Positions 1 through 7,716 of a stretch of 35,094 nucleotides of DNA are shown in pieces; positions within the stretch are counted from its first letter, which is position 1, and each line of letters begins with the position of its first letter. The notes under the pieces were generated by a model. It was not told where the DNA came from, did not search any database, and was given only the letters and a program-made list of their open reading frames with translations. A program made the translations under genes and the position numbers. Origin of the DNA: Desulfatitalea sp. (GTDB taxonomy: Bacteria > Desulfobacterota > Desulfobacteria > Desulfobacterales > Desulfosarcinaceae); contig JAGTVD010000429.1 in NCBI GenBank assembly GCA_018224505.1, positions 1 through 35,094 of the forward strand, given 5' to 3'.

Positions 1-2
1 AC

Positions 3-335
3 ATGGTGGGCTCTGCCCAGATCGGCCAGTGGTTCGAACTGCGCCCCACCCGTGATAGCTGGCCAGGTGTCATTTTCGGCATCGACCAAGGGGAAATCAA
101 ATTTCAGGCCGTGGGCCCCGCCGGTGCACTGCCCACCACCAGTACGCTCAACTTCCCCATGCAGGGGCTCAAAATCGAGGTCGGGGAACGCGCCTACACT
201 GCCTGGGCCGTACGCAACGCCATCAGCGCTGAATCGTCCTATTATGTCAAAGTGGAAGGAACCCCCGGCAGCCTGATCTTCGGGCCGTTTTCCGAGAATA
301 GCGAGACCGAAATGGTGGTTATCGACCTGCAGTAA
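3..335 (+). CDS. Hypothetical protein, C-terminal part (5' end may lie outside the window)
   Basis: An open frame runs from the left edge to a TAA at 333-335 and gives about 110 residues ending in VVIDLQ. The first ATG is at position 3, so no ribosome-binding site can be seen and the true start may lie upstream. The product is a soluble, beta-rich looking sequence with alternating hydrophobic residues, a WFELRP motif near the start and no membrane segment. I do not recognise the family. It converges with parE, with only 10 bases between the two stop codons, so the two genes are not in one operon. It is kept as a gene because the frame is open across the whole available stretch and there is no better competing frame. 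Confidence 0.55.
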   Translation: MVGSAQIGQWFELRPTRDSWPGVIFGIDQGEIKFQAVGPAGALPTTSTLNFPMQGLKIEVGERAYTAWAVRNAISAESSYYVKVEGTPGSLIFGPFSENSETEMVVIDLQ

Positions 336-345
336 CCCGAACCCA

Positions 346-2274
346 TCAGACCGCTTCGGCGCGGTCGCCCTTGCGCTCCAGCCACGCTTTGCGCTGGTCG
401 GCCGCCTTTTTGGTCAACAACATGTCCATCAGCGCATTGGCCGAGTCGGCCGTATCCGATGCATATTCCAGGCGCAACAGGCGGCGGGTGTCCGGCGCCA
501 TGGTGGTTTCGCGCAACTGGGCCGGATTCATCTCGCCCAGCCCCTTGAACCGCTGGATGGAGGCTTTGGTGGTCGACTTGGCGAAACGTTTGAGGATGGC
601 ATCCCGTTCATAATCGTCCAGGGCGTAATGCACCTGTTTGCCGATGTCGATGCGATACAGCGGCGGCAGGGCCACATAGATATGCCCGTTGTCCACCAAC
701 GGACGAAAATGCTTTAGAAAAAGGGCGCACAGCAGGGTGGCGATGTGCAGGCCGTCCGAATCGGCGTCGGCCAGAATGCAGATCTTGTGATAACGCAGGC
801 CACTGATCTCCCGGGCACCGGGATCCACCCCCAGGGCAACGGCGATGTCATGGATCTCCGCCGATGCCAGCACGCCCTCCGAGCCATCCTCCCAGGTGTT
901 CTTGATCTTGCCCCGCAGCGGCATGATCGCCTGGGTTTGGCGATCCCGGGCCTGCTTGGCCGACCCGCCGGCAGAATCGCCTTCCACCAGGAACAGCTCG
1001 CACTGGGCCGGATCCTGGTTGATGCAGTCGGACAGCTTACCCGGCAGCACCGGGCCGGCCACCGCCTTTTTGCGGGCCACCGCCTTGGAAGCCTTCAACC
1101 GCAACCGGGCACTTTCGATGGCCAGTTCGGCCAGCCGTTCGCCCGTTGCAACATGTTGGTTGAGATAGATGCTGAAAGCATCCTTGACCACCCCCGACAC
1201 AAATGGCGTGCACTGGCGCGACCCCAGTCGCTCCTTGGTCTGTCCGGAAAAGAGCGGGTCGGAGAGCTTCACGGACAGCACGTAGGCACAGTTGTCCCAG
1301 ATATCGTCGGGCCCCAGCTTGATACCCCGCGGCAGCAGTCTGTGAATGTCGCAAAACTCCCGCAAGGCGGCCAGCAGACCGGAACGAAACCCATTGACAT
1401 GGGTGCCGCCCTGGATGGTGGGGATCAAGTTGCAATAGCTCTCGGCAATGACCGAACCGGCGCCCTCCAGCCAGGTCACGGCCCAGGCCACCTGCTCCTG
1501 GGGGCCATCGAAACCGCCGGCAAAGGGCGGATCGGGGATACATGACTGGTTGTCCAGCGATTCGGTCAGGTATTGCTCGAGGCCGGTCTCGTAGTGCCAT
1601 TGATCCACCTCTCCGGTCTTGCGGTTGTCGAAACTCACATAGAGTCCCGGACAAAGCACGGCCTTGGCCCGCAGGATATGCTTCAAGCGGCTGGCGGAAA
1701 AAACCGGATTGTCAAAATAGTGCGGATCGGGCCAGAACCGAACAGTCGTACCCGATCGGGTGCGCGCCACCTTGCCCACCACAGTGAGCGGCTCTACCTT
1801 CGCGCCGCTTTCGAACGCCATGGCATACTGCTGACCGTCACGCAACACCGTCACTTCGAGGCGTCGGGAAAGCGCATTGACCACCGACACCCCCACGCCA
1901 TGCAGACCACCGGAAAAACGGTAATCCTTGTGGGAAAACTTGGCGCCGGCGTGCAGACGGGTCAGGATCACCTCCACCCCGGACACCTTTTCGGTGGGGT
2001 GCTGGTCCACCGGCATGCCCCGACCATCATCGGTCACCTGCAGCGAACCATCTTCGTAGAGAATCACCTCGATGCGATCCGCATAGCCGGCGATGGCTTC
2101 ATCGGCGGCATTGTCCACCACCTCCTGGGCCATGTGGTTGGGACGCTGGGTGTCGGTGTACATTCCCGGCCGCCGGCGCACCGGATCGAGTCCCTCGAGC
2201 ACCTCCACCGAAGCGGCGGTGTAACCGGAATTGAATTTATTGTTCCTGCCGTTGAACATATTGCCGTTTTTCAT
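346..2274 (-). CDS. parE: DNA topoisomerase IV subunit B (ParE; GyrB-type ATPase)
   Basis: This is the ATP-hydrolysing subunit of a type IIA topoisomerase that decatenates daughter chromosomes with ParC. The GHKL ATPase fold is clear: QEVVDNAADEA (catalytic Glu51, Asn55), TDDGRGMP near residue 81 and GGLHGVGVSVVNALS near 122. The TOPRIM domain follows, with LVEGDSAGGSA near residue 430 and LADADSDG near 503. The 642-residue length matches ParE (about 630) rather than long GyrB proteins. The stretch YTDTQRPNHMAQEV resembles the ParE version of this region, which is why I prefer ParE to GyrB. No parC lies downstream; the next gene is convergent. The ATG has only a weak AGG upstream and overlaps the TGA of a possible leader ORF (ATGA), so translational coupling is conceivable. 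Confidence 0.9.
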   Translation of the reverse strand: MKNGNMFNGRNNKFNSGYTAASVEVLEGLDPVRRRPGMYTDTQRPNHMAQEVVDNAADEAIAGYADRIEVILYEDGSLQVTDDGRGMPVDQHPTEKVSGVEVILTRLHAGAKFSHKDYRFSGGLHGVGVSVVNALSRRLEVTVLRDGQQYAMAFESGAKVEPLTVVGKVARTRSGTTVRFWPDPHYFDNPVFSASRLKHILRAKAVLCPGLYVSFDNRKTGEVDQWHYETGLEQYLTESLDNQSCIPDPPFAGGFDGPQEQVAWAVTWLEGAGSVIAESYCNLIPTIQGGTHVNGFRSGLLAALREFCDIHRLLPRGIKLGPDDIWDNCAYVLSVKLSDPLFSGQTKERLGSRQCTPFVSGVVKDAFSIYLNQHVATGERLAELAIESARLRLKASKAVARKKAVAGPVLPGKLSDCINQDPAQCELFLVEGDSAGGSAKQARDRQTQAIMPLRGKIKNTWEDGSEGVLASAEIHDIAVALGVDPGAREISGLRYHKICILADADSDGLHIATLLCALFLKHFRPLVDNGHIYVALPPLYRIDIGKQVHYALDDYERDAILKRFAKSTTKASIQRFKGLGEMNPAQLRETTMAPDTRRLLRLEYASDTADSANALMDMLLTKKAADQRKAWLERKGDRAEAV

Positions 2275-2546
2275 ATACCTATCTCACACACAGCATGCGC
2301 GCCTACAGGCAAACGCATACCCGATGCCTTCGTCATGATCCTCCGGGGCGGCAACGCCCCAACAGGCAGACGGATTCCATCTGCACAAAGCGGGAGCGCC
2401 GTTTCATCCGAATGCCGTTGCGGTTGCAGGCCGGCCCAATGCCGCAGCATAGCGAAAGCCGCGATCCATCCGCACCCGTGTTTAGCACGCGCCGCCAGGA
2501 AAGCACAACAGTTGTTGCGGTCCATTCCCGGCCCGGAAACGCGAAA
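2275..2546 (-). other. pcm-parE intergenic region with two hairpins and a possible leader ORF
   Basis: These 272 bases separate pcm from parE on the minus strand. Read on that strand they hold two adjacent hairpins. The first has GCAGATGG and CCGTCTGC arms around a 3-base loop (one G-T pair). The second is GGGGCG-TTGC-CGCCCC at 2344-2359. Neither is followed by a T run, so they are not typical terminators. Next come GGAGG and an ATG opening a 21-codon frame (MTKASGMRLPVGAHAVCEIG...) whose TGA overlaps the parE ATG. The same frame is open for 84 codons upstream, but without a convincing ribosome site. A 24-base imperfect direct repeat encodes GIRLPVGA and GMRLPVGA in this frame. Confidence 0.4.
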
Positions 2547-3281
2547 TCAGTAGCTCTTGCCCTTCTCGTCCACCATGGGAACAAAGCGTACATCGATGAT
2601 TTTCTGCTGTTCAATGCGGCCTTCGATGCGCTTCAGCAACACCAGCTCCTGGACGCCGGCACGCCCCACGGGAATCACCATGCGCCCGCCCTCGGCCAGT
2701 TGCGCCTTCAGGGGTTCTGGAATACGGGTGGGCGCACAGGTGACAATGATCCCATCGAAAGGGGCGTGCTCGGGCCACCCCAGGAAACCATCGCCGACCC
2801 GGACACGCACCTGTTCATAACCCGCTTCCTTCAGCGCCACTTGCGCCTGTTGGCCCAACTCAGGTACAATCTCGATGGAATAGACCGCCACCCCCATGGC
2901 CGCCAGCACCGCCGCCTGGTAGCCGGAACCGGTGCCGATTTCGAGCACCCGCTGGCCTGGCTGCAGATCGAGCAATTCGGACATCAGGGCAACAATATAC
3001 GGCTGGGAAATGGTTTGCCCCTGGCCGATGGGCAACGGACGGTCCCGATATGCCAGGGAACGAACCGATTCCGGCACGAAAAGATGCCGCGGCACCGTTA
3101 ACATGGCCCGCAACACCGCCTCATGGTCCACCCCGCGGCCGCGAATCTGGATATCCACCATCTGCGTGCGCTGATCGGCATACCGGTTCTCGACCCCCTC
3201 GGCCCCCAGGGGCTGAGGCATCCAGATGGGCACCCATCCCAGTACGAACAGAACGGTCAATGAGCGTAACACACGTAACAT
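2547..3281 (-). CDS. pcm: Exported protein-L-isoaspartate O-methyltransferase
   Basis: The enzyme uses S-adenosylmethionine to methylate isoaspartyl residues in aged proteins, starting their repair. Family signatures are PIGQGQTISQPYIVALM (near residues 84-100) and the SAM-binding motif I VLEIGTGSGYQAAVLA (near 112-127), followed by VYSIEIVPEL and FDGIIVTCAPT. I place the start at 3281 because AAGGAGGG lies just upstream of that ATG; the longer frame to 3347 has no such site. The resulting 244-residue protein opens with MLRVLRSLTVLFVLGWVPIW and then PLGAEG, which looks like a signal peptide or anchor, so it probably acts in the periplasm. Most Pcm proteins are cytoplasmic and lack this extension. 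It lies upstream of parE but 272 bases away. Confidence 0.9.
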   Translation of the reverse strand: MLRVLRSLTVLFVLGWVPIWMPQPLGAEGVENRYADQRTQMVDIQIRGRGVDHEAVLRAMLTVPRHLFVPESVRSLAYRDRPLPIGQGQTISQPYIVALMSELLDLQPGQRVLEIGTGSGYQAAVLAAMGVAVYSIEIVPELGQQAQVALKEAGYEQVRVRVGDGFLGWPEHAPFDGIIVTCAPTRIPEPLKAQLAEGGRMVIPVGRAGVQELVLLKRIEGRIEQQKIIDVRFVPMVDEKGKSY

Positions 3282-3369
3282 AGTCCCTCCTTGATCACCT
3301 GCTTGATTCCGGCCATGTTCCATAGCCCATGTAGGGCAAAGCGGCAAGGCCGTAAAAGCAGATTTTTTC

Positions 3370-3396
3370 TTGACTCACGCGGGTGGCCTCTATAGG
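3370..3396 (+). promoter_or_regulatory. Weak candidate sigma-70 promoter upstream of the helical repeat protein
   Basis: TTGACT at 3370-3375 and TATAGG at 3391-3396 resemble -35 and -10 boxes, but the spacer is only 15 bases. The gap from 3282 to 3500 separates the divergent pcm and the next plus-strand gene, so a promoter is expected somewhere here; this is just the best match seen. Confidence 0.25.
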
Positions 3397-3500
3397 GTTC
3401 GCCCTGAAAAGGGGGTGTTGTTTTCAATCAATATAACATCGACGGCAAGCATTATAACCACATGAATAATAGTCCGATTCATTGAAAAGGAGAATGAAAA

Positions 3501-4469
3501 ATGGCAAGCAACGACCAAAAGGGGAAACAACCACTCTGGCTGTCCATCGAGGAGAATATCCTTCAGTTTGAATCGAAGTTGCTCTCGGGGGAAAACCCGG
3601 AAGCATCGATTCAACAGATTGCAAAGGAACTGGACAATGCGGGGTACAACGTTTCGCGTCACGGCGGCAACCTGATCAAATTGAGATTCGCCGTGGATCG
3701 CGCGCGGGCCGTGGGAAGACCACTCCTTAAGGATCTCAACACTGCGATTGCGGCGCTTTCGTTGGCGGATGTGGCCGACCCCTATCTTGCCACCACCAGA
3801 CTCCTCGACGACATCGGAAACACGTGGATGGAACTCAGAAGCGCGGAACGCAGACCGGATGTGGTTGACATTATCGAGAAGACAAAACTCGACCTTTTGA
3901 TCGCCAAAGCAAAGGCCATGGCGGGCGATGACGGAATTCGACTGCTCATTGAAGAAGAAATAAATCACGCGGTCATAATCACAGCGTTGGATATCACAGA
4001 GGAAAAGCTCAAAGAGGTGATCGCACAAATAGAGAAGGAGCGTGCAGAGCGGGCCAGAGTGGCCACGTTGCTCGAAAAGGTGACGGACAAATCCGGCGAA
4101 GAAAAAGTGCGGCACCTCATCGACAATAACGTCTCCGAAGCTTTAATCATTGAGATGGCCGAAGTGGACCGGAGCGTCATCGATGCCGTCAACAAGGCCA
4201 TGGAGGAGGAGATGAAGGAAAAGCAGCGGCTGGCCGAAGAGGAAGCCGCGCGCAAAAAGGCCGAAGCCGAGGGGCCTGCGCTGGAAGATATCCCGCCGGA
4301 CGAGATACTGGCCTACATCGACTCCATCCGCGAAATCATGGAATTCAGCGATCAGGAAAAGGAGATCCGGGTGATGTGCGAACAGAGCTCCATCCCAAAG
4401 GCCCTCGTGGACATCGCCGTTTCGGAGCCCGACAAACTGGATCAACTCGAAAAAAAGGCGCAGGGATAA
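3501..4469 (+). CDS. Hypothetical helical repeat / coiled-coil protein
   Basis: The 322-residue soluble protein has a good ribosome site (AAGGAG, 8-9 bases before the ATG). I do not recognise the family. It is strongly charged and mostly helical by eye. A segment around residues 232-258 is a dense Glu/Lys/Arg/Ala run typical of coiled coil. Three stretches look like degenerate copies of a unit of about 33 residues: 146-178 (IRLLIEEEINHAVIITALD...), 203-235 (VRHLIDNNVSEALIIEMAE...) and 289-319 (IRVMCEQSSIPKALVDIAV...). Each has an I/V-R-x-h start, a small/polar turn and an AL/AV-hh-hA segment. There is no signal peptide or membrane helix. It stands alone, divergent from pcm and followed by a terminator-like hairpin. 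Confidence 0.75.
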   Translation: MASNDQKGKQPLWLSIEENILQFESKLLSGENPEASIQQIAKELDNAGYNVSRHGGNLIKLRFAVDRARAVGRPLLKDLNTAIAALSLADVADPYLATTRLLDDIGNTWMELRSAERRPDVVDIIEKTKLDLLIAKAKAMAGDDGIRLLIEEEINHAVIITALDITEEKLKEVIAQIEKERAERARVATLLEKVTDKSGEEKVRHLIDNNVSEALIIEMAEVDRSVIDAVNKAMEEEMKEKQRLAEEEAARKKAEAEGPALEDIPPDEILAYIDSIREIMEFSDQEKEIRVMCEQSSIPKALVDIAVSEPDKLDQLEKKAQG

Positions 4470-4491
4470 ATACCCGCTGCCCGCCCTTGTG

Positions 4492-4514
4492 GGTCCCGGT
4501 CAAAGGCCGGGACC
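4492..4514 (+). terminator. GC-rich hairpin after the helical repeat protein
   Basis: GGTCCCGG at 4492-4499 pairs perfectly with CCGGGACC at 4507-4514 across a 7-base loop, 22 bases after the stop codon. The following T run is weak (GTTTGC), so it may be an inefficient intrinsic terminator or a 3'-end stabilising hairpin. Confidence 0.5.
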
Positions 4515-4567
4515 GTTTGCGGCGCAGCTTGACCCCTTGATGCGTCCAATCAGATTTCCTTAAAACA

Positions 4568-4600
4568 AAAGCCTACTGTCGAAACAGTAGGCTTTATTTT
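4568..4600 (-). terminator. Intrinsic terminator just downstream of the tRNA
   Basis: A perfect 12-bp stem (4568-4579 with 4584-4595) closes on a CGAA tetraloop. Read on the minus strand it ends in TTTTGTTTTA, and on the plus strand in TTTATTTTT, so it can stop transcription in both directions. It lies 5 bases beyond the CCA end of the tRNA. Confidence 0.85.
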
Positions 4601-4677
4601 TGGTGGCGATGCAGGGACTTGAACCCCGGACTCTGCGGATATGAGCCGCATGCTCTAACCAGCTGAGCTACATCGCC
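4601..4677 (-). tRNA. tRNA-Met (anticodon CAU), CCA encoded
   Basis: The minus strand folds as a complete cloverleaf. The acceptor stem GGCGATG/CATCGCC is perfect, the D stem is GCTC/GAGC, the anticodon stem TGCGG/CCGCA encloses loop CTCATAT (anticodon CAT), the variable loop has 5 bases and the T stem is CGGGG/CCCTG around TTCAAGT. The terminal CCA is encoded at 4601-4603. The CAU anticodon is shared by initiator Met, elongator Met and the Ile2 tRNA that is modified by TilS. The GTAGCTCAGCTGGTTAGAGC D-arm and the G1-C72 pair fit elongator Met best and rule out the usual initiator; Ile2 cannot be excluded by eye. Confidence 0.92.
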
Positions 4678-4685
4678 TTAGGGAG

Positions 4686-4713
4686 GTCGTGCCACGGAGC
4701 TCCGCGGCACGAC
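4686..4713 (-). other. Strong hairpin 5' of the tRNA
   Basis: GTCGTGCC at 4686-4693 pairs perfectly with GGCACGAC at 4706-4713, with an inner CGG/CCG stem and AGCT tip, 8 bases upstream of the mature tRNA 5' end. No T run follows on either strand. It may end the mRNA of the upstream zinc-ribbon gene or sit in the tRNA precursor leader. Confidence 0.6.
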
Positions 4714-4889
4714 GAACAGCTTCCTTAACAGTTCGCACGGGTACAGTCAACCGGAAAAAACGGGCTCAACAGGGTGATTGCAGGTACGCCAAAGAGATGG
4801 CGCGGTGTTTGTGGCTGTCGATCCGGTGCACCCGGTAGCGGGGGGGTGTCGCTGCACGCAACCGGGTTCCGACAGATTGCCTGGGACAA

Positions 4890-7700
4890 TCAGTTTCCCG
4901 GAGCCGAACTGACCGGCTCCACGGCGAATTCGTCCAATTGGTCGGCCGGGGGTAAATCAGCGAACACAAGCGTGAACGGTATAGTCTGTCCCGGCCGGAC
5001 ATTTGTTCCGGCGCCGGCGTCCCGGGGGGATGTCTTCAAGAGCTGGTTGATTTCAACAATGGATTGATTGGCCAGGTCCTGGTCATCCAATTGGATACCG
5101 GCGTAACTGAATTCGGTCTTGGCGAGCACCTTGCCCCGGGTGTACAAGCGGCCCTGAACGCGGATCATTTCGCGCGGTGTGTTATATCCATTGCGCACCG
5201 TTCCGGTAATGACGAACAATCGTCCGGCCTCGGCGTTTTCGATAAATTTGCTGGTTATGTCCGATGTGGACAGATTGAGAATACCCTGGGGGTCCTGGGG
5301 CGCGGGTTTGAAATAATCGACTGCTTGTTTGACATAATCGCCGACATAGGGAATCTCTATGCCTTGTTCTTCGACAGCGTAGTAGAGACCGTACCCACCG
5401 CCACCCAACAGGGCCAGGATAAGCAGCAGTACCAGGGATTTGCTGGTTTTCTTCTTTGTCCTGAACGGCTTGGGTTTGGGGGGCGTGGGCGCCTTATCTT
5501 TCTCGACCACCGCGGCCGCCCTGGCTTGCGGGGTGGCAGCACTCGCCGATTTGCGGTCCTTCACTGCCTTGCCTTCGGATCGCTGATCGTCGTCCTCGAC
5601 AAGGAACTCCAGTTCAATATCACCGCTGTGGACGATTTCGCCACTAGCGGGATCATCCTTTTCATCGACCAAGTCGGACAAATCGGAGAGGTCGAGTTCC
5701 TCCTCCTCTTCATCGCCGGTGGCGCCGGCTCGGGTCATCCCTTTGGCGGGCGCTTCTTCGAGGTCCAGATCGAGCGCCAGGTCGGACAAATCGCTGGAAG
5801 CGCTGCTTTCCATGGTCAACCCATCCAAGCGGTCGCTGTCCAGCTCTTTGGCTGTGTCATCAGCGTCCAGATCGAACTCCAGTTCCAGTTCCTCGTCGTC
5901 AAACGCGTCACCGTCGGTCTTACGCTCAGGCAAGAGATCCGCCTCATCGATGGCCGACTCGATTTCAGCCAAATCGAGCTCATCCCTGTCGCCAAATCCC
6001 AGGTCTTCCTGGGCAAGGGGCGCTGTCGGCTTTTTCTCTTTCGCAGCGGTGGTATCGCCTTCAAGCATCTGCTCGATATCGGAAAGATCGATCTCTTCTT
6101 CGGCCAGGGTATCACCGGCCCGGGCCGACGGCACCTCAGGCTGCAATCCGGTATCGTCATCGAGTTGAAAATCGAGTGAAGTCAAATCGTCCGACGCCGC
6201 ATCCGGCTCAGGGGTTTTATCAGACACAGCTGTGTCATCCAGGGTTAATTCCAAGTCCAGATCATCATCTGCGTCCCCCGCCACCTCGTCATCCAGACCG
6301 GTGGTGGCCATGAGGGCATCCAAATCGGAAAGATCGAGGTCATCATCCAGGGATGCCTGGTCCTCCGTCCGCTGATTTTCCTGGTGCGAAGCTTCGGCTG
6401 CCGGCTCTTCAAACGACAAGTCAAAGTCGTCATCCAAAGAGAGGGGTTCATCCTCCATGCCGGCTTGCGGGCCTGCTGCCGGCGCGGCAGTCAAATCCAG
6501 ATCTTCCGTCAAAGACAAGTCCAAATCACCGGATACCGGCGCACCCGCTGACGCATCGTCGTCCAACCCAAAACCGTCATCCAGGGAAAGCTCGATATCT
6601 TCATCTGCGGCTTCGGAATCCCGTGCAGGCGTTGCAGCCAGATCCAAATCGTCCTCCAGGGAAAAATCCAAATCATCGGACACCGGCTTATCTGCGGAGG
6701 GGTCATCGATCAAATCAAGATCGTCATCCAGTGTAAGCTCGATATCTTCATCCGCGGCTTCGGAATCCCCGGTAGGCGTCGCAGTCAGATCCAAATCGTC
6801 CTCCAGGGAAAAATCCAGATCATCGGACACCGGCTTATCTGCGGACGGATCATCGATCAAATCAAGATCGTCATCCAGAGAAATCGCCCGATCGTCATCC
6901 GCGGCTTCGGCATCCCCTTCAAGGGTCGAAGCCAGATCCAAATCATCCTCCAGCGACAAATCCGAATCATCGGATTCCAATGCATTGGATTCGTCCGGTT
7001 CGGCCATATCGAAATCGAGAGCGGCCAAATCCAGGTCGTCCTGCCCCTGCCCCCGGTCCGTCACGGATGGTGCCTCAACCTCCGAAAGGTCCCCCTCTTC
7101 GAGGGCCAGGTCCAGGTCTTCAAAGGCCAGATCATCATCCGGCAGCACAATGTCCGCGGATGCGCCGACGTCCGGCAACGCGTTGGCATCATTCGATCCA
7201 TCGCGCTCAATCACCAAGGTATCATCATGAATTTCGAAATCCATATCCAGATCGAGGGCATCGGCCCTGTCCGCGTCAACTGCGGATGCCGGGGGCGGTT
7301 CTTCTGTCGGTGGTTCGAGGGCGGATTCGAAATCAAAATCCAGGTCCGTATCATCCGGCGAGCCGGCCGTATCTTCGGTTGCCATGGTTTCTGCGGCATT
7401 CGGTTCACCGACCGGGAGAGCTTCCTGGGCGAGGAGGGCATCCAATTCGGCCAGATCGATTCCTTCCAGTTCCTGCTCGGTGGTAGTCGCATCGCTACCC
7501 GGCACTTCCGCCATGGCCACAGCCGACGCTTCAGTCATTCCCGGTTGTTGATCATCAGTGGCTTCGATCGGCTGCGACACCGGCGGGTGCGCGATGAACA
7601 CATGCCGACACTGGGAGCAGCGCACCTTTGAGCCGGCAGGCTGAAGCAGCCGTTCATCGAAACGATACGTGGTGTTGCATTCCTGGCAGGTAATAAACAT
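4890..7700 (-). CDS. MJ0042-type zinc-ribbon, acidic-repeat, single-pass membrane protein (DUF3426-like C-terminus)
   Basis: The 936-residue protein has three parts. Residues 1-35 are a zinc ribbon with Cys5-x2-Cys8 and Cys28-x2-Cys31, matching the MJ0042 finger-like family. Residues about 40-700 are extremely acidic and repetitive (DLDFSLEDDLDL type). Within this, about residues 237-425 are four copies of a 49-residue unit; two neighbouring DNA copies are almost identical at a 147-bp period. After a basic stretch (PPKPKPFRTKKKTSK) comes one membrane helix near 750-772 (LVLLLILALLGGGGYGLYY), then a globular C-terminal domain with FVITGTVRNGYNTPREMIRV and a FTLVFADLP motif, as in DUF3426 proteins. 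The likely topology is zinc ribbon and acidic linker in the cytoplasm and C-terminus outside. It starts 16 bases after hpt, so the two are probably one operon. Function unknown. Confidence 0.85.
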   Translation of the reverse strand: MFITCQECNTTYRFDERLLQPAGSKVRCSQCRHVFIAHPPVSQPIEATDDQQPGMTEASAVAMAEVPGSDATTTEQELEGIDLAELDALLAQEALPVGEPNAAETMATEDTAGSPDDTDLDFDFESALEPPTEEPPPASAVDADRADALDLDMDFEIHDDTLVIERDGSNDANALPDVGASADIVLPDDDLAFEDLDLALEEGDLSEVEAPSVTDRGQGQDDLDLAALDFDMAEPDESNALESDDSDLSLEDDLDLASTLEGDAEAADDDRAISLDDDLDLIDDPSADKPVSDDLDFSLEDDLDLTATPTGDSEAADEDIELTLDDDLDLIDDPSADKPVSDDLDFSLEDDLDLAATPARDSEAADEDIELSLDDGFGLDDDASAGAPVSGDLDLSLTEDLDLTAAPAAGPQAGMEDEPLSLDDDFDLSFEEPAAEASHQENQRTEDQASLDDDLDLSDLDALMATTGLDDEVAGDADDDLDLELTLDDTAVSDKTPEPDAASDDLTSLDFQLDDDTGLQPEVPSARAGDTLAEEEIDLSDIEQMLEGDTTAAKEKKPTAPLAQEDLGFGDRDELDLAEIESAIDEADLLPERKTDGDAFDDEELELEFDLDADDTAKELDSDRLDGLTMESSASSDLSDLALDLDLEEAPAKGMTRAGATGDEEEEELDLSDLSDLVDEKDDPASGEIVHSGDIELEFLVEDDDQRSEGKAVKDRKSASAATPQARAAAVVEKDKAPTPPKPKPFRTKKKTSKSLVLLLILALLGGGGYGLYYAVEEQGIEIPYVGDYVKQAVDYFKPAPQDPQGILNLSTSDITSKFIENAEAGRLFVITGTVRNGYNTPREMIRVQGRLYTRGKVLAKTEFSYAGIQLDDQDLANQSIVEINQLLKTSPRDAGAGTNVRPGQTIPFTLVFADLPPADQLDEFAVEPVSSAPGN
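6420..6990 (-). repeat. 147-bp in-frame tandem repeats (about four copies)
   Basis: Blocks containing CATCGGACACCGGCTTATCT recur exactly 147 bases apart (the units begin near 6659 and 6806), with more diverged copies on either side. The unit encodes 49 residues of Asp/Glu/Leu-rich sequence in the zinc-ribbon protein. Such repeats commonly change copy number by slippage or recombination. Confidence 0.85.
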
Positions 7701-7716
7701 GGCACACCCTCATTAG

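Noticed and set aside
1573..2553. Plus-strand frame of 326 codons opposite parE
   Set aside because: Antisense of the parE N-terminal ATPase domain; no ribosome site and shadow-like composition.
6420..6990. CRISPR-like array
   Set aside because: The repeats are contiguous 147-bp in-frame coding units without spacers; no cas genes are present in the window.
6457..7230. Serine-rich plus-strand frame opposite the zinc-ribbon gene
   Set aside because: The Ser/Lys repeats are just the complement of the Asp/Glu/Leu repeat codons; the minus frame has the zinc ribbon and membrane helix.
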